A stretch of 64,000 bases of DNA. Source: Marinilabilia salmonicolor. GTDB lineage: Bacteria; Bacteroidota; Bacteroidia; Bacteroidales; Marinilabiliaceae. The stretch is taken from the NCBI RefSeq assembly GCF_003003035.1, contig NZ_PVTS01000002.1, positions 186,001 through 250,000 on the forward strand, read 5' to 3'. Positions 8,857-17,075 of this stretch are shown piece by piece. Under the pieces are notes generated by a model. It saw only the letters and a program-made list of their open reading frames with translations, did no database searches and had not been told where the DNA came from. The position numbers and the translations under genes are program-made. How positions within the stretch are numbered: position 1 is the first letter of the stretch; every line of letters begins with the position of its first letter.

Positions 8857-9645
8857 CTAAAAATACTCTGCCACCTCCACCAGCGGAGCGACCCATACCT
8901 CATCCTCATGGACCTGCAGGTATTCCAACAATTTGTTGTGTGCCTCCAGCGAAACATTCATATTGTGCTCGCCCCCCACTCCGTGAAACAGGAATACCAG
9001 CAAACCGCCCTCTTCACGCACCTTTTCAACCTGTGCAATCAGTTCTTCACCAGTGTGATTCATGGCGACAAAAGAACCTACCTCCATACGATTGATCTCA
9101 CCTTGTTTCTCGATGCGGTAAACCACATCACGAGCGGCAGTAAACCAGCCGGAGATGGCTTCCACAAAAGAGGAGTCTTCGGCAACTTTATCGCCACAAG
9201 TATAGGCAAAAGTGCGTTGATCCTTTCCGTCTATGGCTTTCAGGAATGCATTGGCTATCCGAATCTCTTCCGTCAACTGCGAAAACGAGTAGGTGGAAAG
9301 ATCCTGATCCGCACTCACCCATTCGCGGCCGGGCAAACTGCCATCGCAAGGATGGAAAAGAGTGTGGTTACCCAATTCATGACCGCTTCGGGCTATATCC
9401 CGCCATTCATCCATGCGCTCCACCAGTGCCAAAGCATTGCCGGGTACATAGAATGTTCCTTTCATACCTGCGGCATCCAGGGCAGGGACCACATTGTCGA
9501 GATGCACATTGAGCGCATCATCGTAAGTAAGTACCACTGCTGCTTTGTGATTGTTCCAGGGACCTTTGGGTTGGTCGGTTTGTGCGTGACTGACGGTACC
9601 AGCCAATAGCCCGGAAATTGCAATAATTGATATCAATTTGTTCAT
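8857..9645 (-). CDS. Secreted polysaccharide deacetylase (NodB domain)
   Basis: 262 aa with signal peptide (MNKLISIIAISGLLAGTVSHA). The NodB catalytic signature is present: VVLTYDDALN (the two Asp of motif 1) and HELGNHTLFHPC (His pair of motif 2, metal ligands), within a carbohydrate esterase family 4 fold. It should remove N- or O-acetyl groups from a polysaccharide in the periplasm or outside the cell. The substrate is not known. The gene stands alone; its start is set by the signal peptide. Confidence 0.88.
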   Translation of the reverse strand: MNKLISIIAISGLLAGTVSHAQTDQPKGPWNNHKAAVVLTYDDALNVHLDNVVPALDAAGMKGTFYVPGNALALVERMDEWRDIARSGHELGNHTLFHPCDGSLPGREWVSADQDLSTYSFSQLTEEIRIANAFLKAIDGKDQRTFAYTCGDKVAEDSSFVEAISGWFTAARDVVYRIEKQGEINRMEVGSFVAMNHTGEELIAQVEKVREEGGLLVFLFHGVGGEHNMNVSLEAHNKLLEYLQVHEDEVWVAPLVEVAEYF

Positions 9646-9992
9646 TTTTCGGATGGTTTTACTTTTCTAAATGCGCTGTTAAGAGACTTACGGGGATTCA
9701 GAAGATTCAGTTCCATGAAGAAAGATGCTTTTGTTAGCGTAAAAATAACAAAAATATCCGTTCAGAGACAGGGAATAACCGGCAGACTGACCATTGCCGA
9801 CATTAAACGACAAGGAAGGGGCACCTAAGACAATTTCCCTTCTCATCGCCATTCGTTCAAATCCCTCTTTCAAAAATTTACACTACATTTGATCTGTTGA
9901 ATGTACCGAACAGGCTCCCCAATCATCCAACCTTCAGGAACTGCGAAAACATCCACAAATATCACTCTTGAATACACTGCTAAACAGCAAAT
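9646..9992. other. Intergenic region with one candidate promoter
   Basis: 347 bp between the divergent deacetylase gene and the 162-aa gene. A TACATTTG at 9884-9891 on the plus strand matches the Bacteroidota -7 element TAnnTTTG and would give a leader of about 100 nt for the gene at 9993. I see no convincing small gene or hairpin here. Confidence 0.35.
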
Positions 9993-10481
9993 ATGAGCAA
10001 ACTGGTAAAAAACTTAAAGAACAACAGAAAAGTCGTATATGACCAAGGAGCCGTTGACAATCGAAGCGTCTGGATTGTTGAGGCAGATGGTACCCGGAAA
10101 ACACCCCGTGAAGAAGAATACCTTACTGATCTCTATAAAATCTCAAAAACCTATGCACCTCAAAAACTTTACAATGATTTTGTTGAGATTTATGAACGTA
10201 CCTCCTACAACATCAACACAAGTGTTTTGAGCCTGATTGACTCAATTACCGGGTCTTATCTTCACGGCGATCAAAAAATAGTGGAGCAATGGTTTTCGGT
10301 GATCTATGCCGAACTCATTGCCGGAGAGAATGAGAATAGTTCTCTGTTAAAAAAACGAACAATCAGGCTGGCGCTGTATCAGGTGCTGATTTTGGGAATG
10401 CCTGCTGCCAAAGCTGTAAATTCCAGCAAAGGAAAACATTCATCGGAGCTGGATGCCATTATGAAATCTTTAGGTTTTTAA
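9993..10481 (+). CDS. Conserved Bacteroidota protein of unknown function, 162 aa
   Basis: No signal peptide or membrane segment, so probably cytosolic. The first 35 residues look beta-rich (KVVYDQGAVDNRSVWIVEADGTRK); the rest is helical, ending in a conserved-looking SSELDAIMKSLGF. It resembles a family of about 160-residue Bacteroidota proteins that I recall as possibly DUF7004; the family name is uncertain. Function unknown. Single gene, with an intergenic stretch of about 300 bp on each side. Confidence 0.7.
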   Translation: MSKLVKNLKNNRKVVYDQGAVDNRSVWIVEADGTRKTPREEEYLTDLYKISKTYAPQKLYNDFVEIYERTSYNINTSVLSLIDSITGSYLHGDQKIVEQWFSVIYAELIAGENENSSLLKKRTIRLALYQVLILGMPAAKAVNSSKGKHSSELDAIMKSLGF

Positions 10482-10789
10482 GCTGCTTCATACAATTCAC
10501 ACCGCCCTCTGCTACCGTGTTTGCAAAATTTTATTATGTTTGCAACATCAGCATAAAATGTGATTATTCCTTTCTTACAAAACCCCTTCCTGTAAAACAC
10601 CTGTTTCTTTAAAAAGCAATATTTGGTGATATTGGGAAACATCCCGGACCATACAATACCAGACACCGAAGGCCTTGAGTTTTTGTGAAAGCAATGCCAG
10701 TCGCATTTGGGGGGTAACATCCTACCCCAAAATTAAATATTAATTCACTAATATGCTGAAATATATTTAATCTGTTAAACAAAAGGACA
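10482..10789. other. Intergenic region with promoter-like box and distal hairpin
   Basis: 308 bp without a credible ORF. A TATGTTTG (10534-10541, plus strand) matches the TAnnTTTG -7 element. A stem TTTGGGG/CCCCAAA (10706-10712 with 10725-10731) follows about 165 bp later, then an A/T-rich stretch. The pair could delimit a small RNA or be the leader of the acyltransferase gene at 10790. Nothing proves transcription. Confidence 0.3.
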
Positions 10790-11884
10790 ATGAGTCACAC
10801 CCCGGAAGCGGTAATATTAAAAAGTAAAAAACATTTTCATCTCCTGGACGGATTAAGAGGGATTGCGGCCATTGCGGTGGTGATTTTTCATTATATGGAA
10901 TGGATAAAACCGGACATTTCCCAAAACTTTATCGGACATGGGTTCCTCGCAGTGGATTTTTTCCTGTGCCTCTCAGGGTTTGTAATTGCCTATGCATACG
11001 ACAATCGGTTGCCCAAAATGAGACGTAAAGATTTCTTTATCTCCCGCCTGATAAGACTACATCCATTGGTAATTATCGGCTCCATTCTTGGCTTGATTGC
11101 GCTTCTGGCTGACCCTTTTGCCAACCATGCAGAAGGATATTCACTGGCGGCAATGGCTCTGATTTTCCTTGCCTCCATGTTGATGATTCCTCTCCCCGTA
11201 ATGGAAGAGAGAGGCTTTAATCTTTTTGGGCTGAATGCTCCCTCGTGGTCACTCTTCTGGGAGTACATCGCCAATATACTTTATGCATTTGTTTTGATCC
11301 GACTTTCGCGCAAAACTCTGTGGGTCTTGCTTATTCCGGCAGCTATAGCTCTGGTATGGGTAAGCTACAGTGCCGGCAACCTTCTGGGAGGCTGGGATGG
11401 CAACACTTTTTTGCACGGCGGGGTAAGAATGTCCTATTCATTTCTGGCAGGACTACTCATCTTTCGTTCCGGATGGATTATCAAAAACAAACTGGGATTT
11501 GTCCCATTGGCCCTAATGCTGTCCGCCGCCTTTTTCATGCCATGGCACTCTCAAAACTGGATTACCGAATCCCTTATAGTTCTTCTTTACTTCCCTTTTA
11601 TCGTTGCTCTTGGAGCAGGTTCTGCACTTTCCGGAGTTCTGAAAGAAACAAGCATCTTTCTGGGCAAAATATCCTATCCATTATACATGACTCATTATGC
11701 AGCCATTTGGATGTTTGGTCACTATTTTACCACACGGAATCCTACGGATGAGCAACTTACGTGGATCATCGCAATAGGAACGGCGCTCATGATCTTTTTT
11801 GCGTGGCTGGTTATGCAACTTATTGAAACACCTGTGCGCAAATACCTTACCAGAAAAAGAAAAGAAAAATTGCTAAAATATTAA
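10790..11884 (+). CDS. Acyltransferase 3 family membrane protein (OafA/YrhL-like)
   Basis: Polytopic membrane protein of 364 aa with about ten hydrophobic segments. N-terminal motif HLLDGLRGIAAIAVVIFHYMEW holds the family catalytic His, followed by FFLCLSGFVIAYAYDNR, and a conserved WSLFWEYIAN near the middle. Family members transfer O-acetyl or other acyl groups to sugars or lipids on the far side of the inner membrane. The adjacent SGNH hydrolase gene (24 bp downstream) would suit a coupled acyl-transfer/deacylation role, as SGNH and acyltransferase-3 domains are often paired. Acceptor not known. Confidence 0.88.
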   Translation: MSHTPEAVILKSKKHFHLLDGLRGIAAIAVVIFHYMEWIKPDISQNFIGHGFLAVDFFLCLSGFVIAYAYDNRLPKMRRKDFFISRLIRLHPLVIIGSILGLIALLADPFANHAEGYSLAAMALIFLASMLMIPLPVMEERGFNLFGLNAPSWSLFWEYIANILYAFVLIRLSRKTLWVLLIPAAIALVWVSYSAGNLLGGWDGNTFLHGGVRMSYSFLAGLLIFRSGWIIKNKLGFVPLALMLSAAFFMPWHSQNWITESLIVLLYFPFIVALGAGSALSGVLKETSIFLGKISYPLYMTHYAAIWMFGHYFTTRNPTDEQLTWIIAIGTALMIFFAWLVMQLIETPVRKYLTRKRKEKLLKY

Positions 11885-11908
11885 TGCGTCTTTGTTAAAA
11901 TCACATAA

Positions 11909-12538
11909 ATGAAGAAAATATTATTTTCCTTACTGCTTATTACTGCACTGTCCTCCTGCACACAGGAAAAAATGAAGGTTGCCTGCGTGGGTGACAGCAT
12001 TACTGAAGGGTTCATGATTTCGCCCCAGAGCAAATTGGCCTATCCCGTAATTCTGGACAGTCTTTTGGGCAATCAATATTCTGTGATGAATCTTGGCCGC
12101 ACCTCCACCACGATGCGATATGACGGCAATTTCCCCTATCATACAGCCAAGGAGTTCTCCAATGTTTTTGCGTATGAGCCTGATGTAATCATACTAAAGC
12201 TCGGAACCAACGATACCAAGCCTGTCAACTGGAATGAAGACAAGTACGAAAGCAGTTATCAGGCAATGATTGATACGTTTAAGACCATCCCAACCAACCC
12301 GGAAATTTATGTCTGTCTCCCCGTGCCGGTTTTTAAAACCAAGTGGGGCATCAATGATTCTACGGTGGTCAATGGCGTCATCCCCGTTGTAAAGAGGGTT
12401 GCCCAACGCAACAACCTCCGGGTCATAGATCTCTACACCCCCATGCTGGACAAAGGCGAAATGTTTTTCGACAGCATCCACCCGGATACCCGGGGGCTGG
12501 CCACGATGGCAGAGATTATTGCAGGAGAAATATTATAG
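11909..12538 (+). CDS. SGNH/GDSL hydrolase lipoprotein
   Basis: 209 aa with a lipoprotein signal (LLITALSSC). The SGNH blocks are visible: block I VACVGDSITEG (nucleophile Ser), block II Gly in VMNLGRTSTT, block III LKLGTNDTKPVNW (Asn), and block V FFDSIHPDTRG (Asp and His). It is a secreted, lipid-anchored esterase or lipase-like enzyme, most likely acting on acylated carbohydrates. It follows the acyltransferase by 24 bp and is probably co-transcribed with it. Confidence 0.88.
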   Translation: MKKILFSLLLITALSSCTQEKMKVACVGDSITEGFMISPQSKLAYPVILDSLLGNQYSVMNLGRTSTTMRYDGNFPYHTAKEFSNVFAYEPDVIILKLGTNDTKPVNWNEDKYESSYQAMIDTFKTIPTNPEIYVCLPVPVFKTKWGINDSTVVNGVIPVVKRVAQRNNLRVIDLYTPMLDKGEMFFDSIHPDTRGLATMAEIIAGEIL

Positions 12539-12556
12539 ATTTCAATCAAGGTATCA

Positions 12557-12586
12557 CCCCGGCTGGGGCTTTTCCGAATGGCCCCA
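12557..12586. terminator. Weak hairpin between convergent genes
   Basis: Either CCCC-GGCT-GGGG with a short T run after it, or TGGGGC (12564-12569) pairing with GCCCCA (12581-12586). It lies in the 50-bp space between the SGNH gene and the convergent gene at 12589 and may terminate the plus-strand transcript. Confidence 0.45.
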
Positions 12587-12588
12587 TG

Positions 12589-13263
12589 CTATGCCTCGGC
12601 AGCATTCTCATCATAGAGCACTACCACAGCATCAAATTCAGTCTTGACAACTTCCTCTTTGGTGAGCCATTTTTCTGAAGTGATCACCTCATAATGATCA
12701 TCCCCTTTCTCTTTCAATTCCCAGACAATTCCCTCGGCTTCGGGAAACGGAACCTTTCCTTCCAGTTGATCTCCAAAAAGGCGATGAAGCAGGTTATTGT
12801 CCGACAAGCCCTGACTAAAAGCCTTTAAAACCACCTCTTTATTAAACTCAGCACCTTCTTCATTGGTACTTAGCTCCAAATCAATCACATTGATTTGAAT
12901 ATGCGGGAACTTTCCGTTATAGGCTTTGTAAAGCAATTGATTAACCTCAAACAAAGGTTTGTGAAGGTCAATCTCTGTATATTTTTCCGCCATCTTCTCA
13001 CTGAGCATTTCCAGCGAGATATTATCAATCTGCCCCTCTGTCAGCTGGTCAGATAATTTGTAATCAAGCACAATGGCAGCGGATTCCCTGGGCTCAAATT
13101 CATTAATGGCCATAAAAAGAAAATCCTTCACTTCGTTATCCTTCACCGTTTCGGCATCCGGCACCTCAAAACGGGTCATCAGTTCTTTGAAATCGGCCAG
13201 CGACCAGGCATCTTCCAGCTGGTCTGTGTTTTTAACCTCATTAATCTTAACATGAAATTGCAT
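12589..13263 (-). CDS. Acidic cytosolic protein of unknown function, 224 aa
   Basis: I do not recognise this protein. It lacks signal peptide and membrane segments and is very rich in Glu and Asp (for example KEEVVKTEFDAVVVLYDENAAEA at the end). An in-frame extension reaches 13356, but that would run through the fabH terminator at 13328-13367, so the ATG at 13263 (MQFHVKINEV) is preferred; 13284 is a second choice. It lies downstream of fabH on the same strand but behind a strong terminator, so it is probably expressed separately. Confidence 0.65.
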   Translation of the reverse strand: MQFHVKINEVKNTDQLEDAWSLADFKELMTRFEVPDAETVKDNEVKDFLFMAINEFEPRESAAIVLDYKLSDQLTEGQIDNISLEMLSEKMAEKYTEIDLHKPLFEVNQLLYKAYNGKFPHIQINVIDLELSTNEEGAEFNKEVVLKAFSQGLSDNNLLHRLFGDQLEGKVPFPEAEGIVWELKEKGDDHYEVITSEKWLTKEEVVKTEFDAVVVLYDENAAEA

Positions 13264-13327
13264 AAACAATCTTTTTCGGTTCATAAGGCTAACCAACGAG
13301 ATTGTGAATTGTTGTGAAAAACTCAGC

Positions 13328-13367
13328 AAAAAACCCGGCATCAATTGAATCATCAATCGATACCGGG
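13328..13367 (-). terminator. Terminator after fabH, effective in both directions
   Basis: A 15-bp stem (CCCGGCATCAATTGA, 13334-13348, with TCAATCGATACCGGG, 13353-13367; two G-U pairs) with a four-nt loop. On the minus strand it is followed by six T residues, as expected downstream of fabH; T residues also follow on the plus strand. Confidence 0.88.
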
Positions 13368-13407
13368 CTTTTGTTTATGCGTTTGTTATTCTGTATTTAC
13401 ACAGAAA

Positions 13408-14412
13408 TTATTTCTGATCACCGTTGTACCCCCATTTCAGATAGAGGGCACCCCAGGTAAATCCTGCCCCAAAAGCAGCCAGAATTATGTTGTCTCCTTT
13501 TTTCAACTGGTTTTCCCATTCCCAAAGGCAGATGGGCAATGTGCCGGCAGTAGTGTTGCCATAGCGATGAATATTGATCATTACCTGTTCCTTATCGATA
13601 CCCATACGCTTTGCAGTACCTTCGATGATGCGCATATTGGCCTGATGAGGCACCAGCCAGTTCAGCGTTTCGGAAGTAATGTTGTTGCGTTCCATCACCT
13701 CAACGGCCACATCGGCCATTTTCGACACCGCATGTTTGAATACATGAGGGCCATCCTGGTAAATGAAATGTTCCCGGTTGTCGATGGTCTCGTGCGATGG
13801 CGGTTTCACTGATCCACCGGCTTTCTGATGAAGGTAAACACGCCCGAATCCGTCACTTTGCAATTTACTGTCGAGCACTCCCACCTCTTCGATTGTAGGC
13901 TCTAACAGTACAGCACCGGCTCCGTCACCAAAAAGCACGCAGGTGGTCCGATCGGTGTAATCGGTAATGGACGACATTTTATCAGCTCCCACCACAATGA
14001 CCTTTTTCCTGCTTCCGGTCTGCACAAATTTGGCTGCAGTATCCAGGGCATACAAAAACCCGGAGCAACCCGCGTTAATGTCAAAACTATGAGCATTGCG
14101 AATATTGCATTTGTCAGAAACAATATTGGCGGTTGCAGGAAAAACATGATCAGGAGTTACGGTGGCACAAATCAGCATATCCACCTCTTCGGGAGAAGTG
14201 CCTGATTTTTCCAGTACCTGATTCACGGCCATCATAGCCATATCGGAGGTGCCTTTGCCCTCCCCTTTCAGAATTCGGCGTTCTTTAATACCTACGCGGG
14301 TGGTAATCCACTCATCGGAGGTTTCCACCATTTTACTTAATTCCTCATTGGTAAGAACATAATCGGGGACATATCCTCCGACGGCGGTAATAACTGCATT
14401 CAATTTTTCCAT
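13408..14412 (-). CDS. fabH: 3-oxoacyl-ACP synthase III
   Basis: FabH, 334 aa, starts type II fatty acid synthesis by condensing a starter acyl-CoA with malonyl-ACP. The catalytic triad is visible: Cys116 in [12 protein letters not shown], His256 in VPHQANMRI, and Asn286 in [10 protein letters not shown]. Length and start ([25 protein letters not shown]) are normal for the family. It lies downstream of DUF177-rpmF, as in many bacteria, but plsX, often between rpmF and fabH, is absent and is replaced by a 309-bp gap. Confidence 0.96.
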   Translation of the reverse strand: MEKLNAVITAVGGYVPDYVLTNEELSKMVETSDEWITTRVGIKERRILKGEGKGTSDMAMMAVNQVLEKSGTSPEEVDMLICATVTPDHVFPATANIVSDKCNIRNAHSFDINAGCSGFLYALDTAAKFVQTGSRKKVIVVGADKMSSITDYTDRTTCVLFGDGAGAVLLEPTIEEVGVLDSKLQSDGFGRVYLHQKAGGSVKPPSHETIDNREHFIYQDGPHVFKHAVSKMADVAVEVMERNNITSETLNWLVPHQANMRIIEGTAKRMGIDKEQVMINIHRYGNTTAGTLPICLWEWENQLKKGDNIILAAFGAGFTWGALYLKWGYNGDQK

Positions 14413-14721
14413 TGTAACAAACAGAATTTTTGAGGCCGTAAGTATCCCGGTGCGTCACGGAATGTGGCGGGCCATGGCTTGGGCCTGATAATGGCAGCGT
14501 TTGGCACCAACCAAACATCTGCAAACAAAACTGCCCCTAAATGAATCACTTAGGGGCATATTTCAATCAATCAGATTTCGTAGTCTGCAAAAACAGTCAT
14601 TTGAAGGGATGCCGGTTCAGTACAACAAGTCACACCATCTTTCACACTGTTCCGCAAGACGGGAACACGTTGCAAGCCGATGATTCGTCTGTTACAACCG
14701 AACATCTCAATCAACTGAAAC
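14413..14721. other. Gap between rpmF and fabH
   Basis: 309 bp with no credible gene; plsX is missing from its common position. The only structure seen is the hairpin at 14533-14557. The short plus-strand frames here have no family features. Confidence 0.6.
14533..14557 (-). terminator. Terminator downstream of rpmF
   Basis: Stem GCCCCTAA (14533-14540) with TTAGGGGC (14550-14557). On the minus strand it is followed by AGTTTTGTTT. It lies 165 bp past the rpmF stop, so fabH probably has its own promoter or depends on read-through. Confidence 0.7.
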
Positions 14722-14907
14722 TTAAGCGGTAACTTCTTTCTCTACAGCCAGTTTTCCTCTGTAATGGCCACACTCATCACATACAGTATGCATTTTGATG
14801 GTAGCGCCACAGTTAGAGCAAACTCCCAAAGCAGGCATGCTGGCTTTGTAGTGAGTTCTTCTCTTGTCTCTTCTCGTCTTCGATGTTTTTCGTTTTGGAT
14901 GTGCCAT
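14722..14907 (-). CDS. rpmF: 50S ribosomal protein L32
   Basis: 61 aa, the normal length. It begins MAHPKRKTSKTRRDKRRTH and has a zinc-ribbon CxxC (VCSNCGA) and second CxxC (VCDECGHYRG), so this is the zinc-binding (C+) form. It starts 14 bp after the DUF177 gene, the usual pairing. Confidence 0.97.
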   Translation of the reverse strand: MAHPKRKTSKTRRDKRRTHYKASMPALGVCSNCGATIKMHTVCDECGHYRGKLAVEKEVTA

Positions 14908-14921
14908 CTTATAACCTCTTT

Positions 14922-15500
14922 TTACTTGTTGTTTTTATTTATTAATTTCTTTAACTCATCCCATCGGGGATCTACAGGTTCATCATCATCCGCATCCTCT
15001 TCTTCGGAAACGGAAATATCGTCGTGGACCATATATTCTTCCAGTCGCTCCAGCATTTCGGGATCACATCCCGGTGTGCCGTCTTCGTTATCGGGATGAA
15101 TATGCCTGATGGGCACGCTAACCACGATAAATTCATAAAGATAGCTGGCAATATTGAAGGTGTGTTCCTCATGCGGAATGATCACAATTTCTTCGGTAGG
15201 CTCCGCATATTCATCACCAAAATTGACATAAAGTGTTCCTTCATAATCGATGGGAACATTTACATCCGACAAACACCGGTCGCAAACCGTGCCAACTTCT
15301 CCTTCGATGCGGAATCGAAATTCCAGCATCCGGCTGCTTTTTAAGAGCGTTACAGTGGCCAAAAGGTCACCGGTCTCTACCTGAGGCTGCTCGAACAGCT
15401 CAAAAAAGGCGTCCTTCAAACGGTACTCAAAGAGGTGTTCTCCATCCTTAAGTCCCTTAAAGGCAATGCCATACTCTTTCAATTTCTTCTCTGCTGCCAT
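14922..15500 (-). CDS. DUF177 (YceD-like) protein
   Basis: 192 aa. The centre holds the family signature VCDRCLSDVNVPIDYEGTLYVNFGDE, and the C-terminus is acidic. YceD/DUF177 proteins are encoded almost always just before rpmF and are linked to 23S rRNA/ribosome biogenesis in plants and bacteria. Here the gene precedes rpmF by 14 bp and has its own promoter at 15515. Confidence 0.9.
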   Translation of the reverse strand: MAAEKKLKEYGIAFKGLKDGEHLFEYRLKDAFFELFEQPQVETGDLLATVTLLKSSRMLEFRFRIEGEVGTVCDRCLSDVNVPIDYEGTLYVNFGDEYAEPTEEIVIIPHEEHTFNIASYLYEFIVVSVPIRHIHPDNEDGTPGCDPEMLERLEEYMVHDDISVSEEEDADDDEPVDPRWDELKKLINKNNK

Positions 15501-15514
15501 ACGTAAAAACTTCG

Positions 15515-15522
15515 CAAAGGTA
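15515..15522 (-). promoter_or_regulatory. -7 element TACCTTTG for DUF177-rpmF
   Basis: Exact match to the Bacteroidota TAnnTTTG element on the minus strand, 14 bp before the DUF177 ATG, implying a leader of only about 10 nt. Confidence 0.65.
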
Positions 15523-15608
15523 TAAAATATTCATTGTGTGGGAAAAATAATTTCAGAAAAAGTTTTTTTGATCTGAAACCATCAGCAAAAACACTAATAA
15601 ACCCAGGA

Positions 15609-15638
15609 TTGTAAAAACGCACGATCGTGCGTCTTTAC
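15609..15638. repeat. 30-nt palindrome TGTAAA-n-ACGCACGATCGTGCGT-n-TTTACA
   Basis: A perfect 16-bp palindrome (15616-15631) is flanked by one mismatched base on each side and then by TGTAAA/TTTACA. This is the form of a very widespread intergenic palindrome ('TGTAGAGACGC...GCGTCTCTACA') that I recall from cyanobacteria, Bacteroidota and other phyla. It lies between the DUF177 promoter and the histidine kinase gene. Confidence 0.8.
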
Positions 15639-15660
15639 AGACACCCAACCTCATTCCTCA

Positions 15661-15702
15661 ACCCTCATCCCTCATCCCTCATCCCTCAACTCTCATCCCT
15701 CA
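15661..15702. repeat. Heptamer tandem array CCCTCAT x 6
   Basis: Six consecutive 7-bp units (CCCTCAT x3, CCCTCAA, CTCTCAT, CCCTCAA), free of G, ending eight bases before the stop of the kinase gene at 15710. It shares the 7-bp period with the longer array at 16928-17060 on the other side of the same gene. Confidence 0.85.
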
Positions 15703-15709
15703 AAACCCC

Positions 15710-16861
15710 CTATCCAACCAAAATCCGGAAGGTAGTTCCTTTTCCGGGTGATGACTCCTTTACAAAGATGCGCCCGTTGTGATAATCCTCCACTATCCGT
15801 CGGACAAGGGTTAATCCGAGTCCCCAACCCCGTTTTTTTGTGGTGTAACCGGGCTTAAAAATGGTTTTCTGATTTTTCCGGGCAATCCCCTTTCCCGTGT
15901 CTGAAATATCGATAAAAGTTTGATTTTTAAAAATTCCCCAGGCAAAAGTGAGCGTTCCCTTCCCCTCCATGGCATCGGCAGCGTTTTTACTGATATTCTC
16001 CACCACCCACTCAAAAAGGGGCCGATTCACCCGAATCCCCGGAGTATCCATGTTTTCAGGTGGCTCCACCCTGATTTCCACGCCCGAAGAGATGCGATGT
16101 TCCAGATAACCGATCACCTCATGAAGCATATCTGTAACATCCACATTTTTGAGTTCGGGACGAGACCCGATTTTCGAAAAACGGGCAGTTATGGTTTGCA
16201 GCCGTTGAATGTCATGCCGCATCTCCCCAACCAATGATGGATCGACCTTCTTCATCTCCAGCAGTTCGAGCCAACCCAGCAGGGAGGAAGTGGGAGTACC
16301 CAACTGGTGCGCTGTTTCCTTGGCCATGCCTACCCACACCTGATCCTGTTCCCATCGCCGGGCAGCACTAAAAGCCCAGTATGCCAGCAAAACAAAAACA
16401 ATCACCACAAAAAGCTGAACCAGCGGAAACCACCGCAGCTTGCGCAGAATAATGGAGTCTGCATAATAAAGATACTGCCTCTGACCGTTCCCCAGGTCAA
16501 TTACAATGGGTTCCCTCCCCTGCTTCATCTGCCGAAGCTCCTGCTGAAGAAAAGCAGACTGGTTTTTATCGGGCAATTCCAGATTCCTGTGAAAATATAT
16601 GGTATCCACCTTGTCTGCGATGATCAGTGGCACGGTGGTATTATTCTGGATAATTTCAAACACCAGCTCCAGCGACTGCTCATCAATATCGGGACGGGTA
16701 AACTGCCTGTTGGCTTTGGCCCACAATTCCATTTTACGCGTCTCTTCACGCCGGAGCTCCGAGGTAAGTTTATTGGTATAAAACAACGAAGCCCCTCCAA
16801 TGACCAGGGCTCCTGTCATCAAAAGAAACTTCCACCACCTTTTCCGACTGTAAATCTCCAT
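15710..16861 (-). CDS. Membrane sensor histidine kinase
   Basis: 383 aa. Transmembrane helices lie at about 10-28 and 142-165 and enclose a periplasmic domain of about 110 residues. The H-box is GMAKETAHQLGTPTSSLLGWLELL, the AKExAHQLGTP form common in Bacteroidota, then an HATPase_c domain with N-box VVENISKNAADAME, G1 DTGKGI and G2 GWGLGLTLVRRI. No response regulator lies beside it, so it is an orphan kinase here. The gene is bracketed by heptamer repeat arrays on both sides. Confidence 0.92.
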   Translation of the reverse strand: MEIYSRKRWWKFLLMTGALVIGGASLFYTNKLTSELRREETRKMELWAKANRQFTRPDIDEQSLELVFEIIQNNTTVPLIIADKVDTIYFHRNLELPDKNQSAFLQQELRQMKQGREPIVIDLGNGQRQYLYYADSIILRKLRWFPLVQLFVVIVFVLLAYWAFSAARRWEQDQVWVGMAKETAHQLGTPTSSLLGWLELLEMKKVDPSLVGEMRHDIQRLQTITARFSKIGSRPELKNVDVTDMLHEVIGYLEHRISSGVEIRVEPPENMDTPGIRVNRPLFEWVVENISKNAADAMEGKGTLTFAWGIFKNQTFIDISDTGKGIARKNQKTIFKPGYTTKKRGWGLGLTLVRRIVEDYHNGRIFVKESSPGKGTTFRILVG

Positions 16862-16927
16862 TTATGAATTGTTCTATTCCAATGCCCAATATCAACGAAA
16901 GTTTTAATCACATCCACCAATCCGCTC

Positions 16928-17060
16928 AACTCAAAACTCCAAACTCCGAACCCAAAACTCCGAACCACGAACTCACAACCCAGAACCCCGAACTCACAAC
17001 TCAGAACCCAGAACCCCGAACTCAGAACTCAGAACTCAGAACTCAGAACTCAGAACCCCG
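16928..17060. repeat. Degenerate heptamer tandem array, 19 units (AACYCMN)
   Basis: Nineteen consecutive 7-bp units fit AAC(T/C/c)(C)(A/C)(N) without any phase slip: units such as AACTCAA, AACTCCG, AACCACG, AACTCAC, AACCCCG, then five identical AACTCAG copies (17019-17053). It lies between the start of the kinase gene (16861) and the end of rsgA (17076). It does not code: the period is not a multiple of three and the reading frames are not conserved. Confidence 0.9.
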
Positions 17061-17075
17061 CCCCCCGAACTCCCT

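Noticed and set aside
10478-10720. 80-aa minus-strand frame in the gap before the acyltransferase
   Set aside because: No start context, no conserved composition, and it spans the promoter-like box and hairpin.
13264-13356. N-terminal extension of the acidic 224-aa protein
   Set aside because: It would be encoded through the strong fabH terminator; the ATG at 13263 after it is a better start.
16928-17060. CRISPR-like array
   Set aside because: The units are 7 bp and contiguous, without repeat-spacer alternation or cas genes.
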